Shown here piece by piece: positions 33,457 through 42,964 of a stretch of 64,000 nucleotides of DNA (positions are counted from its first letter, which is position 1; the number at the start of each line of letters is the position of its first letter). The notes below the pieces were generated by a model. That model saw only the letters and a list, made by a program, of their open reading frames with translations. It was not told where the DNA came from and searched no databases. The translations under genes were made by a program, and so were the position numbers. The DNA is from Prorocentrum cordatum (Eukaryota; Sar; Dinophyceae; Prorocentrales; Prorocentraceae). The DNA lies in the NCBI GenBank assembly GCA_963575745.1, contig CAUYUJ010003891.1, positions 360,693 to 424,692 on the forward strand, written 5' to 3'.

Positions 33457-34598
33457 CCTGCGCCAACCGATTGGCCGAAAGGGGTCGCCTCTCCCCCTTG
33501 GCCTTCGGCCGCCCTAGGGCGCGGCGAGGCCGTCCGCCCTCCGCCTCGGCAGCCTGCTCGGCCCCCGACGCCCTCGCCGCCGCGGCCTGGGCGGCGCGCG
33601 GCTGCGGCTGGCGGTTGGGAAGTACGTCGGGCTCGTTCAGGTAGGCGAGGGCCACCGTCGTCCACTCGGGGCCGGCAAGAGCGGAGTAGCCGCGCAGCGG
33701 GGCCTGCTCGACCCTGCGACCGAGCATGGCGGTCGCGGGGTCCTCCTGCAGGGTCAGCGGCCAGGCCGTGGCCCGCCGCCCGTGGCCCAGCGTGGCCTGC
33801 TCCTGCGCCGCCATCGCCGGGGCTACGGCGCCCGTGGCCTGGTCGCGCCCCCCGCGCATCACATGGATCAGCGCTGCGGCCGCCAACGTGGCCGGGCACG
33901 CCGCGAGCCGCGCTGCGAAGCTGTCGGCGAAGCCCCTGAAGCGCCCCAAGTACTCCGGCGCATCGCGCGCTCCCCTTGGAGCGCGAAGGGGGGGCCATGT
34001 CGCGGGCCACCGACGGCGAAAGCGCCCCGAGCTGCGCCTCCAGAAGCCGTTGGAGCCTGAGTCGGTCGGCCGAGCCGCGCACGCCGACGGAGCTCGTCGA
34101 AGGGCGCGCCAGGTCGCCCAGCATGTCGGCGCCTCCCCCTCCTCCTGAGGGGCCCGCCACGCCCCCGCTCGAGCCAGTGCCGTGAGTCCCCATCAGCCTC
34201 ACCAGCGCCTGGGCATGGAGCAAGAGCTGCGTCCGGGTGTCGTTCAGGTCCTCGGCGTCGGCGTCGATGGGCACAGGAGGGGGCGGCGGCGGTGGCGCAG
34301 CGAGGGGCCGCGGCTCCCCCGGGCGCTTCGGCGCGGCCGCGAGAAGGCGCCTCGCCGCGGCCCCCGCAGCAGCCTTCCCCTCCGCTAAGGGCGGCGCCGG
34401 AGCTGGCGCGGCCCCCGCGGCCCGCGGGGGTGGCGGACCTGCGGGCGCAGCGGCGCCACTCGGCCGTCTCTCCGACGCGCTAGGCCGCTCCGTGACTGGG
34501 GCGAGGGCCGCGGCCACCGTCGAAGCGATCAGGGCGGTTAAGTGGGGTGGGGGGGGGGGCAGCTGATGCGGGGCGCAAGCCCCGCCGTCTGTAGCCAC
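33146..34598 (-). pseudogene. gag-like region of the RT element
   Basis: The first frame (34598-33405) starts with a Pro/Ala-rich low-complexity stretch and then LNDTRTQLLLHAQALVRLMG and RLRLQRLLEAQLGALSPSVA, helical segments typical of capsid-like regions. A shift near 33960 leads to the second frame (33949-33146), with GRFRGFADSFAARLAACPAT and EWTTVALAYLNEPDVLPNRQ. No CCHC zinc knuckle was found. It is called gag-like by its position before the polymerase and its helical character; this is inference. Confidence 0.45.
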
Positions 34599-35084
34599 TC
34601 CTCGGCCCCCTCCACCCGGGCCGTCGCCTCGGGCAGGGCCTCCGACGCGTCGAAGTGCAGCGCCTCCAGTTCCTCCTCCAAGAAGTCCGAGTCCGCCAAG
34701 GACTGCAGCTGCTCCAGCACCTTCAGCGCGAAGACGACCAGGTAGATCTCGACCTCGGGCGGCGGGCCCCCGAGCGGTGCCGTCGCGAGCTAGCAGGGTC
34801 CATCACCGACCGCGGGCCCGCCGCGCGAGCTCGGCTCGACTGATATGGAGATGCCATCGTTTTGGGGCCGCCCGCCATCATGAGGCCCTCGGCTCTCGCC
34901 ATCACGGGAACGGCCTCGCAGTACTTCGTGCTGAACTCCAGGCGCCGCGGTTCCACCGCTCCAGAGGTGGCTCGTACCATGCCACCTATCTGCAGCGCGG
35001 GGGCTGCCACCGACATCCGTGATCAGCGAGGCAGGCAGGGGAACCAGCCCCCTCAAAGTAGGCTTGGGCATCCACGAGGCTGGC
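34538..35084 (-). pseudogene. continuation of the RT element's 5' polyprotein
   Basis: Pieces in three frames. FASLVDAQAYFEGAG comes just after the insertion point. An Arg-rich stretch with RRLEFSTKYCEAVPVMARAE follows (about 34960-34900). A clear helical stretch EVEIYLVVFALKVLEQLQSL passes into an acidic DFLEEELEALHFDASEALPE region (34780-34600). Frame changes separate them. No family motif is recognisable. Confidence 0.45.
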
Positions 35085-35089
35085 GAACC
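35085..35089 (+). other. target-site duplication of element 2, left copy
   Basis: GAACC at 35085-35089 is repeated at 36783-36787, immediately outside the two terminal repeats. Confidence 0.65.
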
Positions 35090-35426
35090 AGTTTTCATTA
35101 ACCCAATAATAAAGGAGTTTTCCAGGAATCCTGACGAGCACTTGCAGCATCAGCTGGCGATGCTTCCCTCATTCCGTCCTTTCTCCTGCTTTCTTCTATC
35201 CTCCGTAGTCATTTGCCTCAAGTGGCCCGTGCGGGCCGCAGGGAGAGTGCAGACTTGAACGGATACTTCACTGCGCATATTTTGGAGCCTTCCGTGCAGT
35301 GCTCAGGGGGCAAAGACCCCAATGCAGAGTCCAGGGGGCTTGATGTGGAATGGTAAAGATAAAACGTATCATCATTGTTCTTGCCGTCAAACAGTGCCTC
35401 AACAGAGCGTTTGGTGGCAAAATACT
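35090..35426 (+). repeat. left terminal repeat of element 2
   Basis: 337 bp, about 15 substitutions and no net length change from the right repeat, roughly 95-96% identity by eye. Confidence 0.8.
35202..35222 (+). other. dinoflagellate spliced-leader relic, left repeat
   Basis: TCCGTAGTCATTTG followed by CCTCAAG. Against the 22-nt dinoflagellate spliced leader (which ends TTTTGGCTCAAG) this is two substitutions and one deletion. The same word is at 36558-36578. Confidence 0.7.
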
Positions 35427-35537
35427 GAGCCCGCGGGAACAGCTCTATGAATATTCTGAATTGAGGGGCTTCACTGCAGTGGCTACACCGGCGACGACAC
35501 ACGGGCGACGAGCGCACCATAGACGGTCACCGACAGC

Positions 35538-36273
35538 CATGCAGCGACGTTTGGAGAAAAAACAGGAACGCTTCTCAGCTCGTCAGGTCGTGCACGAAGA
35601 GCCCCATTCGCAAAACAACGCGGAGGAGCTCATGAGAGCCATCCTGAATCTCAAGAACGAGGTCAACAAGATGATTGATCTCACACACAAGAACTTGAAG
35701 GTGATGCAGGAGTGCTTGTGCACACTGCAGAACTCGCCCAACGATTGCCTCAAGATGCCTGGCGCTACCGAGGCGCCAAGCGCCACCGATGCTGTCCCCG
35801 GCCAAGCCGCGGTGGCAAACGCACCCGGCCAAGCCGCGGTAGCGGGCACAACCACTCCTCCAGACGCTTTCGGCCAGCCCGAAGGCGTCGCCGCTGTTGC
35901 CAGCCAGACTGACGGCTGCGGGAAGGGAGGTGCAGAGGCCCGAGAAGACACGCGCAATCAGCAACGACTGACTGTGCAGCATCCAGGGGGCGCCATCTAC
36001 TTCGAGATCGGTTCAGACGCCGAGAACGAGGAGCAACGCGAGGTTGTCCTCGATGCCGGGTGCGCTGCAGTGGCTACGCCTGCCGTGGATCCAAACCACA
36101 AGCTCTCTTCGAGTGCCACCCGCTCCCTGGGCCAGGATGGGTCCGCGTTCGAGATGCATTTCACTTTCGAGAGCCTATTCCCGGTGATCGTGTTCTGGGT
36201 TTCTTTACAAGTCTGTTCGGTGGTGAACGAGTTGGAACCCTGGTTCAGAGAAATACCTCGTGGATGTTGAAAG
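35538..36273 (+). CDS. hypothetical protein carried by element 2
   Basis: The frame is open from 35350 in the left repeat; the first convincing start is the ATG at 35538. About 244 residues. Residues 1-30 are basic (MQRRLEKKQERFSARQ). Residues 31-75 form an amphipathic helix or coiled coil (EELMRAILNLKNEVNKMIDL). A Pro/Ala/Thr linker follows with two copies of PGQAAVA, then an acidic patch (EIGSDAENEEQREV). Near 36170-36240 the better protein-like sequence changes frame: GDRVLGFFTSLFGGERVGTL and WDVLVADGTQDWLEKEIGWH continue in another frame to a stop at 36384. A single frameshift therefore probably truncates a longer protein. No resemblance to gag, protease or integrase is visible. It could be a captured host gene or a minimal nucleic-acid-binding protein. 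Confidence 0.45.
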
Positions 36274-36445
36274 ACTGTGATAAAGGTTGCAGGTGGGACG
36301 TACTTGTTGCCGACGGCACTCAGGACTGGCTTGAGAAAGAGATTGGCTGGCACGAGAAAGAGTTCGTGATCCTCCCTTCATCCTGAGAGCACACTGAGAT
36401 ACGCGAGCGAGTACGCAGCACTCGTCGAATCCGCTGGACAGGGGG

Positions 36446-36782
36446 AGTTTTCATTACCCCAGTTTTTAAGGAGTTTTCCAGGAATCCTGACAAGCATTTG
36501 CAGCATCAGCTGGCGATGCTTTCCTCATTCCGTCCTTTCTCCTGCTTTCTTCTATCCTCCGTAGTCATTTGCCTCAAGTGGCCCGTGCGGGCCGCAGGGG
36601 GAGTGCAGACTTGAACGGATACTTCACTTCACATCTTTTGGAGCCTTCCGTGCAGTGTTCAGGGGGCAAAGACCCCAATGCAGAGTCCAGGGGGCTTGAT
36701 GTGGAATGGTAAAGATAAAACGTATCATCATTATTCTTGCCGTCAAACAGTGCCTCAACAGAGCGTTTGGTGGCAAAATGCT
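36446..36782 (+). repeat. right terminal repeat of element 2
   Basis: Direct repeat of 35090-35426, carrying the second spliced-leader relic at 36558-36578. Followed by GAACC (36783-36787). Confidence 0.8.
36558..36578 (+). other. dinoflagellate spliced-leader relic, right repeat
   Basis: Identical to the word at 35202-35222, so the changes from the canonical leader predate the two repeats. Confidence 0.7.
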
Positions 36783-36787
36783 GAACC

Positions 36788-37220
36788 CGCGGCCCACCGC
36801 GGCGGGCCAGGCCGCGCCGCCGTTGCCCTCGGCGAGGAGGGCCCGAAAGTGGGCGCAGGCACTGCACGAGCGAGCACCAGCCACCCGATGACGACGGGCA
36901 GCCCGCAGCACCACGTAGAGACGGTTCGCGGGCACGTTGAGCGCGACCTCGGCGAAGGGAGACTCGTCGTCGACCTCGCGGCGACGGCCCAAGCGGAGGG
37001 CCTGCCGCTGGATGCGCTCGGAGAACTCCTCGAAAGCGACGGGCACGTCCACGTCGTCCGACTCGGGCTCTTCGACCAGCTCCCACTCCTGCCCGCGCTC
37101 TGGGCCCCGTAAGGGCAGCCGTATGAGGACAGGGTGCCTGTGCTCGTCGCACTCGACTTCAGGTTCGAGCTCGAAAGGGACCAGCGCCTCAAGGATGGCC
37201 TCGAGCGTGGCCCTGAGCAT
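36788..37220 (-). pseudogene. acidic domain of the RT element, cut by an insertion
   Basis: The frame reads about 145 residues with an acidic core (LVEEPESDDVDVPVAFEEF), an Arg-rich helix and NVPANRLYVVLRAARRH. It runs into the inserted element at 36787. On the far side of that insertion the same frame continues in phase with FASLVDAQAYFEGAG (35084 downward) once one 5-bp target copy is discounted. This in-phase continuation is the main evidence that the domain was intact when the insertion happened. Function unknown. Confidence 0.55.
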
Positions 37221-37565
37221 TCACAGCCCGATTCCGTTGGCGTAGCCCTGGAGGCGACGCCGCGCGGCCGCGGTCGAGACGCGCGCCAGCACGGCGGCTG
37301 CGTCTGCCGCGGCGGCCGCCGCTTCGGCGGCGGGGAGCAGGGCTCGGGGCCCCGCGCGGGCGGCCGCGAAGCCCGCGGCGAACCCACAGAGGCCGCAGCA
37401 GCCCGCGAGGCACACCAGGACCAGGAGTTTGAGCAGGATGGCGAGGCCGCCGACCAGCAGCCACGCGTGTGGCTGGCTCGACCCCCAGCAGTATGAGCTG
37501 GAGTCGGCCGGGACAGCGGAGCCGAGCGGGGCGGCGATCGACCCCCAGAACGCCCACCCCAGCAT
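37221..37565 (-). pseudogene. N-terminal membrane-segment protein of the RT element
   Basis: 114 codons from an ATG at 37565 to a stop at 37221. Residues 33-70 are strongly hydrophobic (AWLLVGGLAILLKLLVLVCL and the following Gly/Ala/Cys stretch), which fits a membrane span. The rest is Ala-rich and basic. The stop overlaps the start of the next frame (37220), so the two were probably once one frame, broken by a shift. A partial spliced-leader-like word, CTTGGCTCAAG, lies 34-44 bases upstream of the start on this strand (37599-37609). Confidence 0.5.
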
Positions 37566-37669
37566 GAACAGGCGCGGGCCTGGGGGGCGGCAAGCAGGCT
37601 TGAGCCAAGACCCGACGCGAGAGGTGGCAGTCGACCCTAGTCTCAACGACGCGAGGCAGCTGGCAGCCC

Positions 37670-38315
37670 CCCATATGCGTATGTGTATACAAATATGTGT
37701 ATGCATGCATGCATGTATGTATGCATGTATACATGTATGCATGCATGTATGCATGTATGTATGCATGCACATACATATATGTATACACGAAGGTATGCGT
37801 GTATGTATGTATGTATGCACATATGCGTGTATGTATGTATGTATGCATGCATGTATGTATGTATGTATGCATGCATGTATGTATGTGTGTATGCCTGTAT
37901 GTGTGTATGTGTGTAGGTGTGTGCTTGTATGTATGTATGTATGCATGTATGCATGTATGCATGCATGTATGTATGTATGTATGTATGTATGTATGTATGT
38001 ATGTATGTATGTACGTGTTTGTGTATGAATGCAAGTAAATATGCATGCATGTATGCATGCACGCATGCATGCATGTATGTACGTGTGTATAATTCTGCAT
38101 ATATCTATATATGTATGCATGTATGTATGTGTGTAGAAATGTATGTATGTATGAATGCATGTATATACGTATGCGTGTACGTATGTGTGTATGTGTGTTT
38201 GTTTGTCTGCATGTCTGTACGTATGTGTGTACGCATGTATGTATGTATGCATGTACGTATGTATGTATGTCTGTATGTATGTATGTGTGTTGTGCGATCT
38301 GTGTGGAGCAATCGA
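37670..38315 (+). repeat. (ATGT/ATGC)n microsatellite
   Basis: About 640 bp of TGTATGTA, TGCATGCA and variants, alternating purine/pyrimidine throughout. The Cys/Met/Val/Tyr-rich and His/Ile/Tyr-rich frames here are repeat translations. It abuts the 5' end of the minus-strand retroelement. Confidence 0.95.
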
Positions 38316-38319
38316 TGTG

Positions 38320-39115
38320 AACATATGTGCTTCAAGTGCAAGCGCTGTTTGGGGAATGTGGCTCTTGCATTGACGCCACGCGCGCTCGTCTTTAAGACTT
38401 CTACCATTCAGCTGCATGCAGGGCAGGCGATCCTCCTTCCTCCTCCTGACCCCACCGTCCTGTCCTCCTCCTCCTGCTCCTCCTCCGACATCCCTCTTCC
38501 ATGTAAGCAAGTCTCCCCTCGTTGAACCGGCGTGTCCGCATGCCTTGCCAGGCGCTTCGCTTGATACTCGCTTCCTCTTCATTAGCGTGAAAAGAAACAA
38601 CCCAAGCATTACAAGAACGGACGGCTGGTGATTTCCAGAATGCGGTTCTCGCCTTCTGCGCCGCGCAAACTCGTTTGACACGCTTCGAGCAAGTGCTGGG
38701 ATGGATGGCGGGCAAATTCCAAAATGTCCTTCTCGCCGTAGCGCTGCGAACATTCGTCCGACCGATGGTCAACAATCACGAGAAGGGCAGCCGGCTCATT
38801 CTCAGAGTGGGGCTCTCGCCTGCGACCTCCGCAGATTTTGTGATCTGACCTGCAAAGTTAACCAACAGGTGCAGCGGTGAAGGGCGGCCCCTTTTCGAAA
38901 TGGGGCTCTCGCTCGACACGTCCTCGAGAGCTACGCCTCGAAATAGAAGACTGTGCAACATTTCACGAGTGGAGGGCGGACCCCTGCTCAAAACGGTGCT
39001 CTTCGATGGGCACCGCCTTCAGCTTGCTAGTCCAATCGCGCTGCTCAAGGCAATTCCTTTTCAGAACGGGTCATCGCTTGAATGGCAGACCCATGAAACG
39101 TTCGTCTGTTGATCG
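38320..39115 (+). repeat. CTCTCGC-core degenerate repeat, central block
   Basis: Cores at about 38360, 38645, 38731, 38812 and 38906 of the form TGNGGCTCTCGCCTNNGC, each followed by an ATTCGTC- or CTCGT-type word and an ACAC word, and preceded by TTCCAAAA/TTCGAAA. Spacing is 79-93 bp where copies are adjacent. A TCC tract (38440-38490) interrupts. Confidence 0.65.
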
Positions 39116-39214
39116 GGCGGTTCCCGTGGTGAGAAGGAATCACTGTAGGGACTCACAAAGAAGGGGACTCGAGACGGGAGGGTGTAGTGCAACATCCCTG
39201 GTGCATCATCGTCC

Positions 39215-39890
39215 CCATTATTTTCATCCCCCTCCTCCTCCTCCTCCACCTCCTCCTCCTGATCCTCTCTCCTCATTGTCCTCCTCCTCCTCCTTTCTCC
39301 CCACCTCCTGTGCCCCCTCCTCCCTCCTCTTTTTCCCTACTCCGACCTCCATCACGCTGGCATCGCGCCCGTGCGCACGAGGCCGCACCCTGCTCCTGCG
39401 CCGGTGGCCGTGCAGGCGGGCCAATGAGCAGAGGAGCAGGGACACGACGAGGAGGAGTAGACCTTGACCGAGGATGAGGAGGAGGAGGAGGAGGATAACA
39501 AAACACGGAGGAGGAGGAGGAGGAGGAGGAGTAGACCTTGACCGAGGAGGAGGAGGAGGAGGAGGAGGAGGAGGAGGAGGAGGAGGAACAGGAAGAGGAT
39601 CACAGAACACGGAGTCTACCCGAAAACGCGATGCCTCGCTGCAGGACAGGGCCAGCAGGGGGCCCCTCGAAGCTGGGACTCGAACGCCTCCGAGCCTCGA
39701 GGAGGAGGAGGAGCACAACAAGGAGGAGGAGGAGGAGGAGGAGGAGGAGGAGGAGGAGGAGGAGGGGGAGGTGGAGGTGGAGGAGGAGGAGGAGCACAAC
39801 AAGGAGGAGCACAAGGAGGAGGAGGAGGAGCACATCAAGGATGAGAAGGAGGAGGAAATTGAGGACTGGAGGGATGGATTGCAAGGATGA
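39215..39890 (+). repeat. CTC and GGA microsatellites
   Basis: CTC triplets at 39228-39345 are followed by GGA/GAG triplets at 39464-39600 and 39695-39860. A block GTAGACCTTGACCGAGGA occurs twice (39457 and 39528), marking an internal duplication of the purine tract. Confidence 0.9.
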
Positions 39891-40280
39891 GGACTGGAAT
39901 ATGAAGGGGCTCAGGTAGAGAATTGCATCATGTATATGTACCTGCCGGCTGGAGTAGAAGTGAAAGGAAGACGAGGAGAGGGCTCGGTGGATGATACAAG
40001 AGGATGGTAGGTGGAGGGAAAAAGGCGAATCTGGAGAAGGCGGATCGGTTGATGCGGATGAAGGATACGCAGGAACATGGAAAGAGATCCCGACTGGATC
40101 TGTGTTCGGGCCAATAGCTGCAGAGACCAGGCGGGCCCTTGTCAATGCTGATATCGGAGAGTCTACATCTCCCTACTCCTCGTTTTTCCTCTTCTCCTCT
40201 TCCGCCCCCTCCTCCTCCTTCTCCTCCTCCTCTCCTTCTACCCCCCCGCTGCACCACCTGACGTGTCCGTAGGGTGGGCC
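39891..40280. other. no gene recognised
   Basis: Moderate-complexity sequence with a CTC tract at 40195-40245. No repeat partner found elsewhere in the window. Confidence 0.45.
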
Positions 40281-40289
40281 AGGCGTTTC

Positions 40290-40745
40290 GCTTGACCTCC
40301 GTAAAACATGCTATCCGAAAGCTGACACAATTCCAGCGTATACAGATATCCAGGGCCGGCGATTTGCAAGCATTGGGCTCTCGTCTCGGCGCCGTGCACA
40401 TCTTTTATAATGCGTCCAACACTTACACGAATGGAGGGCCAGTCACTCTCGAACATGCGGCTCTCGCCTTAGCACCGCGCAATGTAATCGCTGAAATTGA
40501 CAGCATGTACAAGGATCGAGACCCCTTCGTTTCCAAACTGTGACTCTCGCCTAAGGCTTCCTGAAACTCGATGACCTGAAGCAGCAACATGTGCAACAAT
40601 TACACGCGTGGAATGCGGCTCATTTTCAAGTGGGGCTCTCGCTCGAGACTTCGGCGCGTTACGTGACAGGGACTTCTTGAAACTGTGCAACACTTTCACG
40701 GGTGTAGGTCCGATCCTCTTCAAAACGGGGCTACCGCTGGACATC
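40290..40745 (+). repeat. CTCTCGC-core degenerate repeat, third block
   Basis: Cores at about 40376, 40459, 40541 and 40634, spaced 83, 82 and 93 bp. Between cores a GTGCAACA(C/A)TTTCACGGGTG-type word recurs, so the repeat unit is the full ~82-93 bp. Confidence 0.7.
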
Positions 40746-40779
40746 TCGTTAATCTTTACCATCATCAATGTTTGTCCCT

Positions 40780-40818
40780 CCCTCCTCCTCCTCCTCCTCC
40801 TCCTCCTCCTCCTCCTCC

Positions 40819-40852
<34 letters not shown>

Positions 40853-40860
40853 CACAGTCC
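40780..40860 (+). repeat. (CTC)n(ATC)n microsatellite
   Basis: Eleven or so CTC triplets followed by nine to ten ATC triplets. From 40860 to 41520 no gene is recognised. Confidence 0.95.
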
Positions 40861-41519
40861 CCCCCCACCCCGCCCTCTTGTTCCCCTACCTCTACCTCGT
40901 CCCCTTTCCACTCCTTCTCCCCTCCCCCCCTCCTGCCACTCCTCGTCCCACCCCCTTCTCCCCGTCGTCTCATCCCCCCCGCCCTCCTACCGCTCTCTTC
41001 ATCCTCCACCACTGTCCGCCACGAGAGAGACGCGTCCTGACGGAAACGGGGCGTGGACCCTGGGGCACCCCCCCAGCAGCGGCTCTTCGTCTGGAGCACC
41101 TGCCTGCCGGTTCTGGGGGCCCAGGAGGTCCCGAGAGGCCCAAGTCAGCGAACAGCCTCGGGAGCCCCTTTCCCTCAGGGCCCCTCTCCTCCATGCTGAC
41201 TCCTGCTGCTCCAATCCCTCGCGCGGGGCGGATCGCCTGAGGCCCCAACGGCATCGCCATCGCCCCCATCATCATAACCTGCGATGGGCACCGCTGCCCC
41301 ACCAGATGGGTGCACGTCGGTCGGAAGAAGTAGGTGACAACATCAAGAATGAGCGCGGAGAGAGCAGGTTGGGCTCAGGCCCGCCCAGAGAATGACAAAA
41401 GACAGCAAAAGCACATCGATTCCTGAAGTAGGAAGGCGCTCGAAGTATGTTGGGATCAAGAATGCACGCTCTCCGCGGCCAGCCTGTACAAAACCCCTCG
41501 GAGCACGGCGCGCCTCCAC

Positions 41520-41740
41520 CCAGGAGATCCCAGAATCGAATCGACAAGTCGGATCGGCAATCGACACGAATCGTATCGGCGGAAATCGGCAGCCGAGTCG
41601 GGAAAAGTCGAATCGGCGGAAATCGGCAGGCTATGATGCGTCCATTGAAAAATCGGAACCCAAATCGGAATCCCAAGTCGAATCGAATCGGAATCGGAAT
41701 CCATCGAAATCGGATCGAATCGAATCGGGGGAATCGAAAC
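41520..41740 (+). repeat. degenerate GAATCGG repeat, locus 2
   Basis: Runs of AATCGGCGG, GAATCGGAATC and GGATCGAATCG. Related to 18611-18835. Confidence 0.75.
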
Positions 41741-41779
41741 GAGCCCTGCCTCCACCTCCCTGCCTCCTGCTGTTGGAGG

Positions 41780-42830
41780 CTTGGACATTGGCACCAGCAC
41801 CAGCACGGGGGTTTGCCTCCACAGGGAGTTCATGATCTTAGATTTCGGTGTTGGTGGTAATATTTCGGTCACCTTGGAGGCCAGAATATTACCACCATCA
41901 CCGAGATCGGGATCGTCTTCCCTCGGTGGAGGCGCACCGCCGATCTTGGTGTTGGTGTCAATCTCAAGGACTGCGATGCTGGTTCTGTTCCTGTCTCCTG
42001 CTGATGCTGCGACTCACCCCCTCCATTCTCGGGCACAGCTGGCAGAGATCGGCCCCCTCCTTCTCCGCAACCTTGCATCCTCTTCCTTCTCGTACCTCCA
42101 TGTGTCCAACAGTATTGTTCCCGTTTCCCTCCCTTCCCCCTCCTCCATCTATATCCGCCACCGTGCCGCGAAGCACTGAAAGAGTGTCATCAAGTTCCTT
42201 CGAGTTCTCCGCTTTCAATAGTGCAAATGCTCTACCAGGGGCCTGGGGCTCATATTTCCAGACGCCCTTGGGTGCTTCAGGGGCTTGTCGCGTAACTTTT
42301 CTGGAGGCCTCGGAGGCGTGGTCGGGATTCAACACGTCCAGCATGGCCTCAATCGGTTCCAGGACGCGCTGGAGCCCTCTTTGGCGCCTCTTGGGTCGTC
42401 TTGCAGGCTGTGGAAGCCAGCCGAAGAGGCCCAAACCATGGAAACACTGTGAGTTGTTCAATGATTTTAGCCTTCTCGCCTGCTTGGTCCTAAGAGCGCC
42501 CGAGATGGCCCAAGAGGCTGCGAATCTCGCCCCAATGTGGCGTCTCAGCCTGCAAGAACGGCCACAAAAGTCCACAAGACGGCCCCAAGAGGGAGGACAC
42601 GGAATTTCGGATGTTTCCCCAACGATGGCGTCCGAGACTGTCAGGCCCCCAAGAGGCTCGCAAAATGATCCAAGAGGCCTCCAAGAGGCCCTCGAAAAGC
42701 CGCCCAGGAGGCCCGGAAGAGGCCACAAACAGGCCAAAAGAAAGCCCCCAAAGGGACCCCAAGAGACACCTCGGGCTCCCGACAGCGGCCCCCCGAGATC
42801 GGGGAAGGACTGCGGCGGGACTGAACAGAT
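41780..42830 (+). other. no gene recognised; degenerate CCAAGAGG repeats at 42480-42830
   Basis: 41833-41910 contains a short inverted pair (ATTTCGGTGTTGGTGGTAAT / ATATTACCACCATCACCGAG), a possible hairpin of ~20 bp with mismatches. From 42480 the CCAAGAGGC-type repeat of 3418-4345 recurs. Confidence 0.5.
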
Positions 42831-42964
42831 CATGTCGCCCGAGATCTGGGTCTTCCGGCCATAGCTCGGGCCTCCGGCGGCCGTTCGGGACCACTGGCAC
42901 CCCTGGAACGCTCTCGACGAGGCGCAGCAGCTGAAAAGCATCCCAAAACGAGGACACATTCTCC

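Larger units (their letters stand above)
35090..36782 (+). mobile_element. element with terminal direct repeats (element 2)
   Basis: A 1693-bp insertion with 337-bp direct repeats at 35090-35426 and 36446-36782, flanked by GAACC. The repeats begin AGTTTTCATTA and end ATACT/ATGCT, again AG...CT. The unique middle holds an open frame on + but no polymerase, protease or integrase, so the element would need enzymes supplied in trans. Both repeats contain a 21-base word close to the dinoflagellate spliced leader. Similarity between the start of the middle (GAGCCCGCGG) and the right flank (GAACCCGCGG) means the exact right boundary could be 10 bases further out, in which case the target duplication would be lost. 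The in-phase host frame favours the boundary given. Confidence 0.7.
31276..37565 (-). pseudogene. broken reverse-transcriptase retroelement
   Basis: A single decayed element read on -. In order: a short protein with a membrane-like segment (37565-37221), an acidic domain (37220-36788), then after an inserted element a continuation (35084-34538), a Pro/Ala-rich gag-like region (34598-33146), a linker (33456-33019), a reverse transcriptase (33005-31622) and an RNase H-like start (31689-31276). The frame shifts at least seven times, so no full product can be made. Families of this architecture are, to my recollection, abundant in dinoflagellates; that is an inference to be searched. The inserted terminal-repeat element at 35090-36782 interrupts the acidic domain. 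Confidence 0.7.

Noticed and set aside
37670-38315. Telomere- or centromere-like repeat
   Set aside because: ATGT/ATGC words are a simple microsatellite with unique sequence on both sides and no telomeric TTTAGGG-type unit.
37189-38753. Open frame of 510 codons with His/Ile/Tyr repeats
   Set aside because: Most of it is the ATGT microsatellite; only the last 114 codons (37565-37221) look like protein and are annotated separately.
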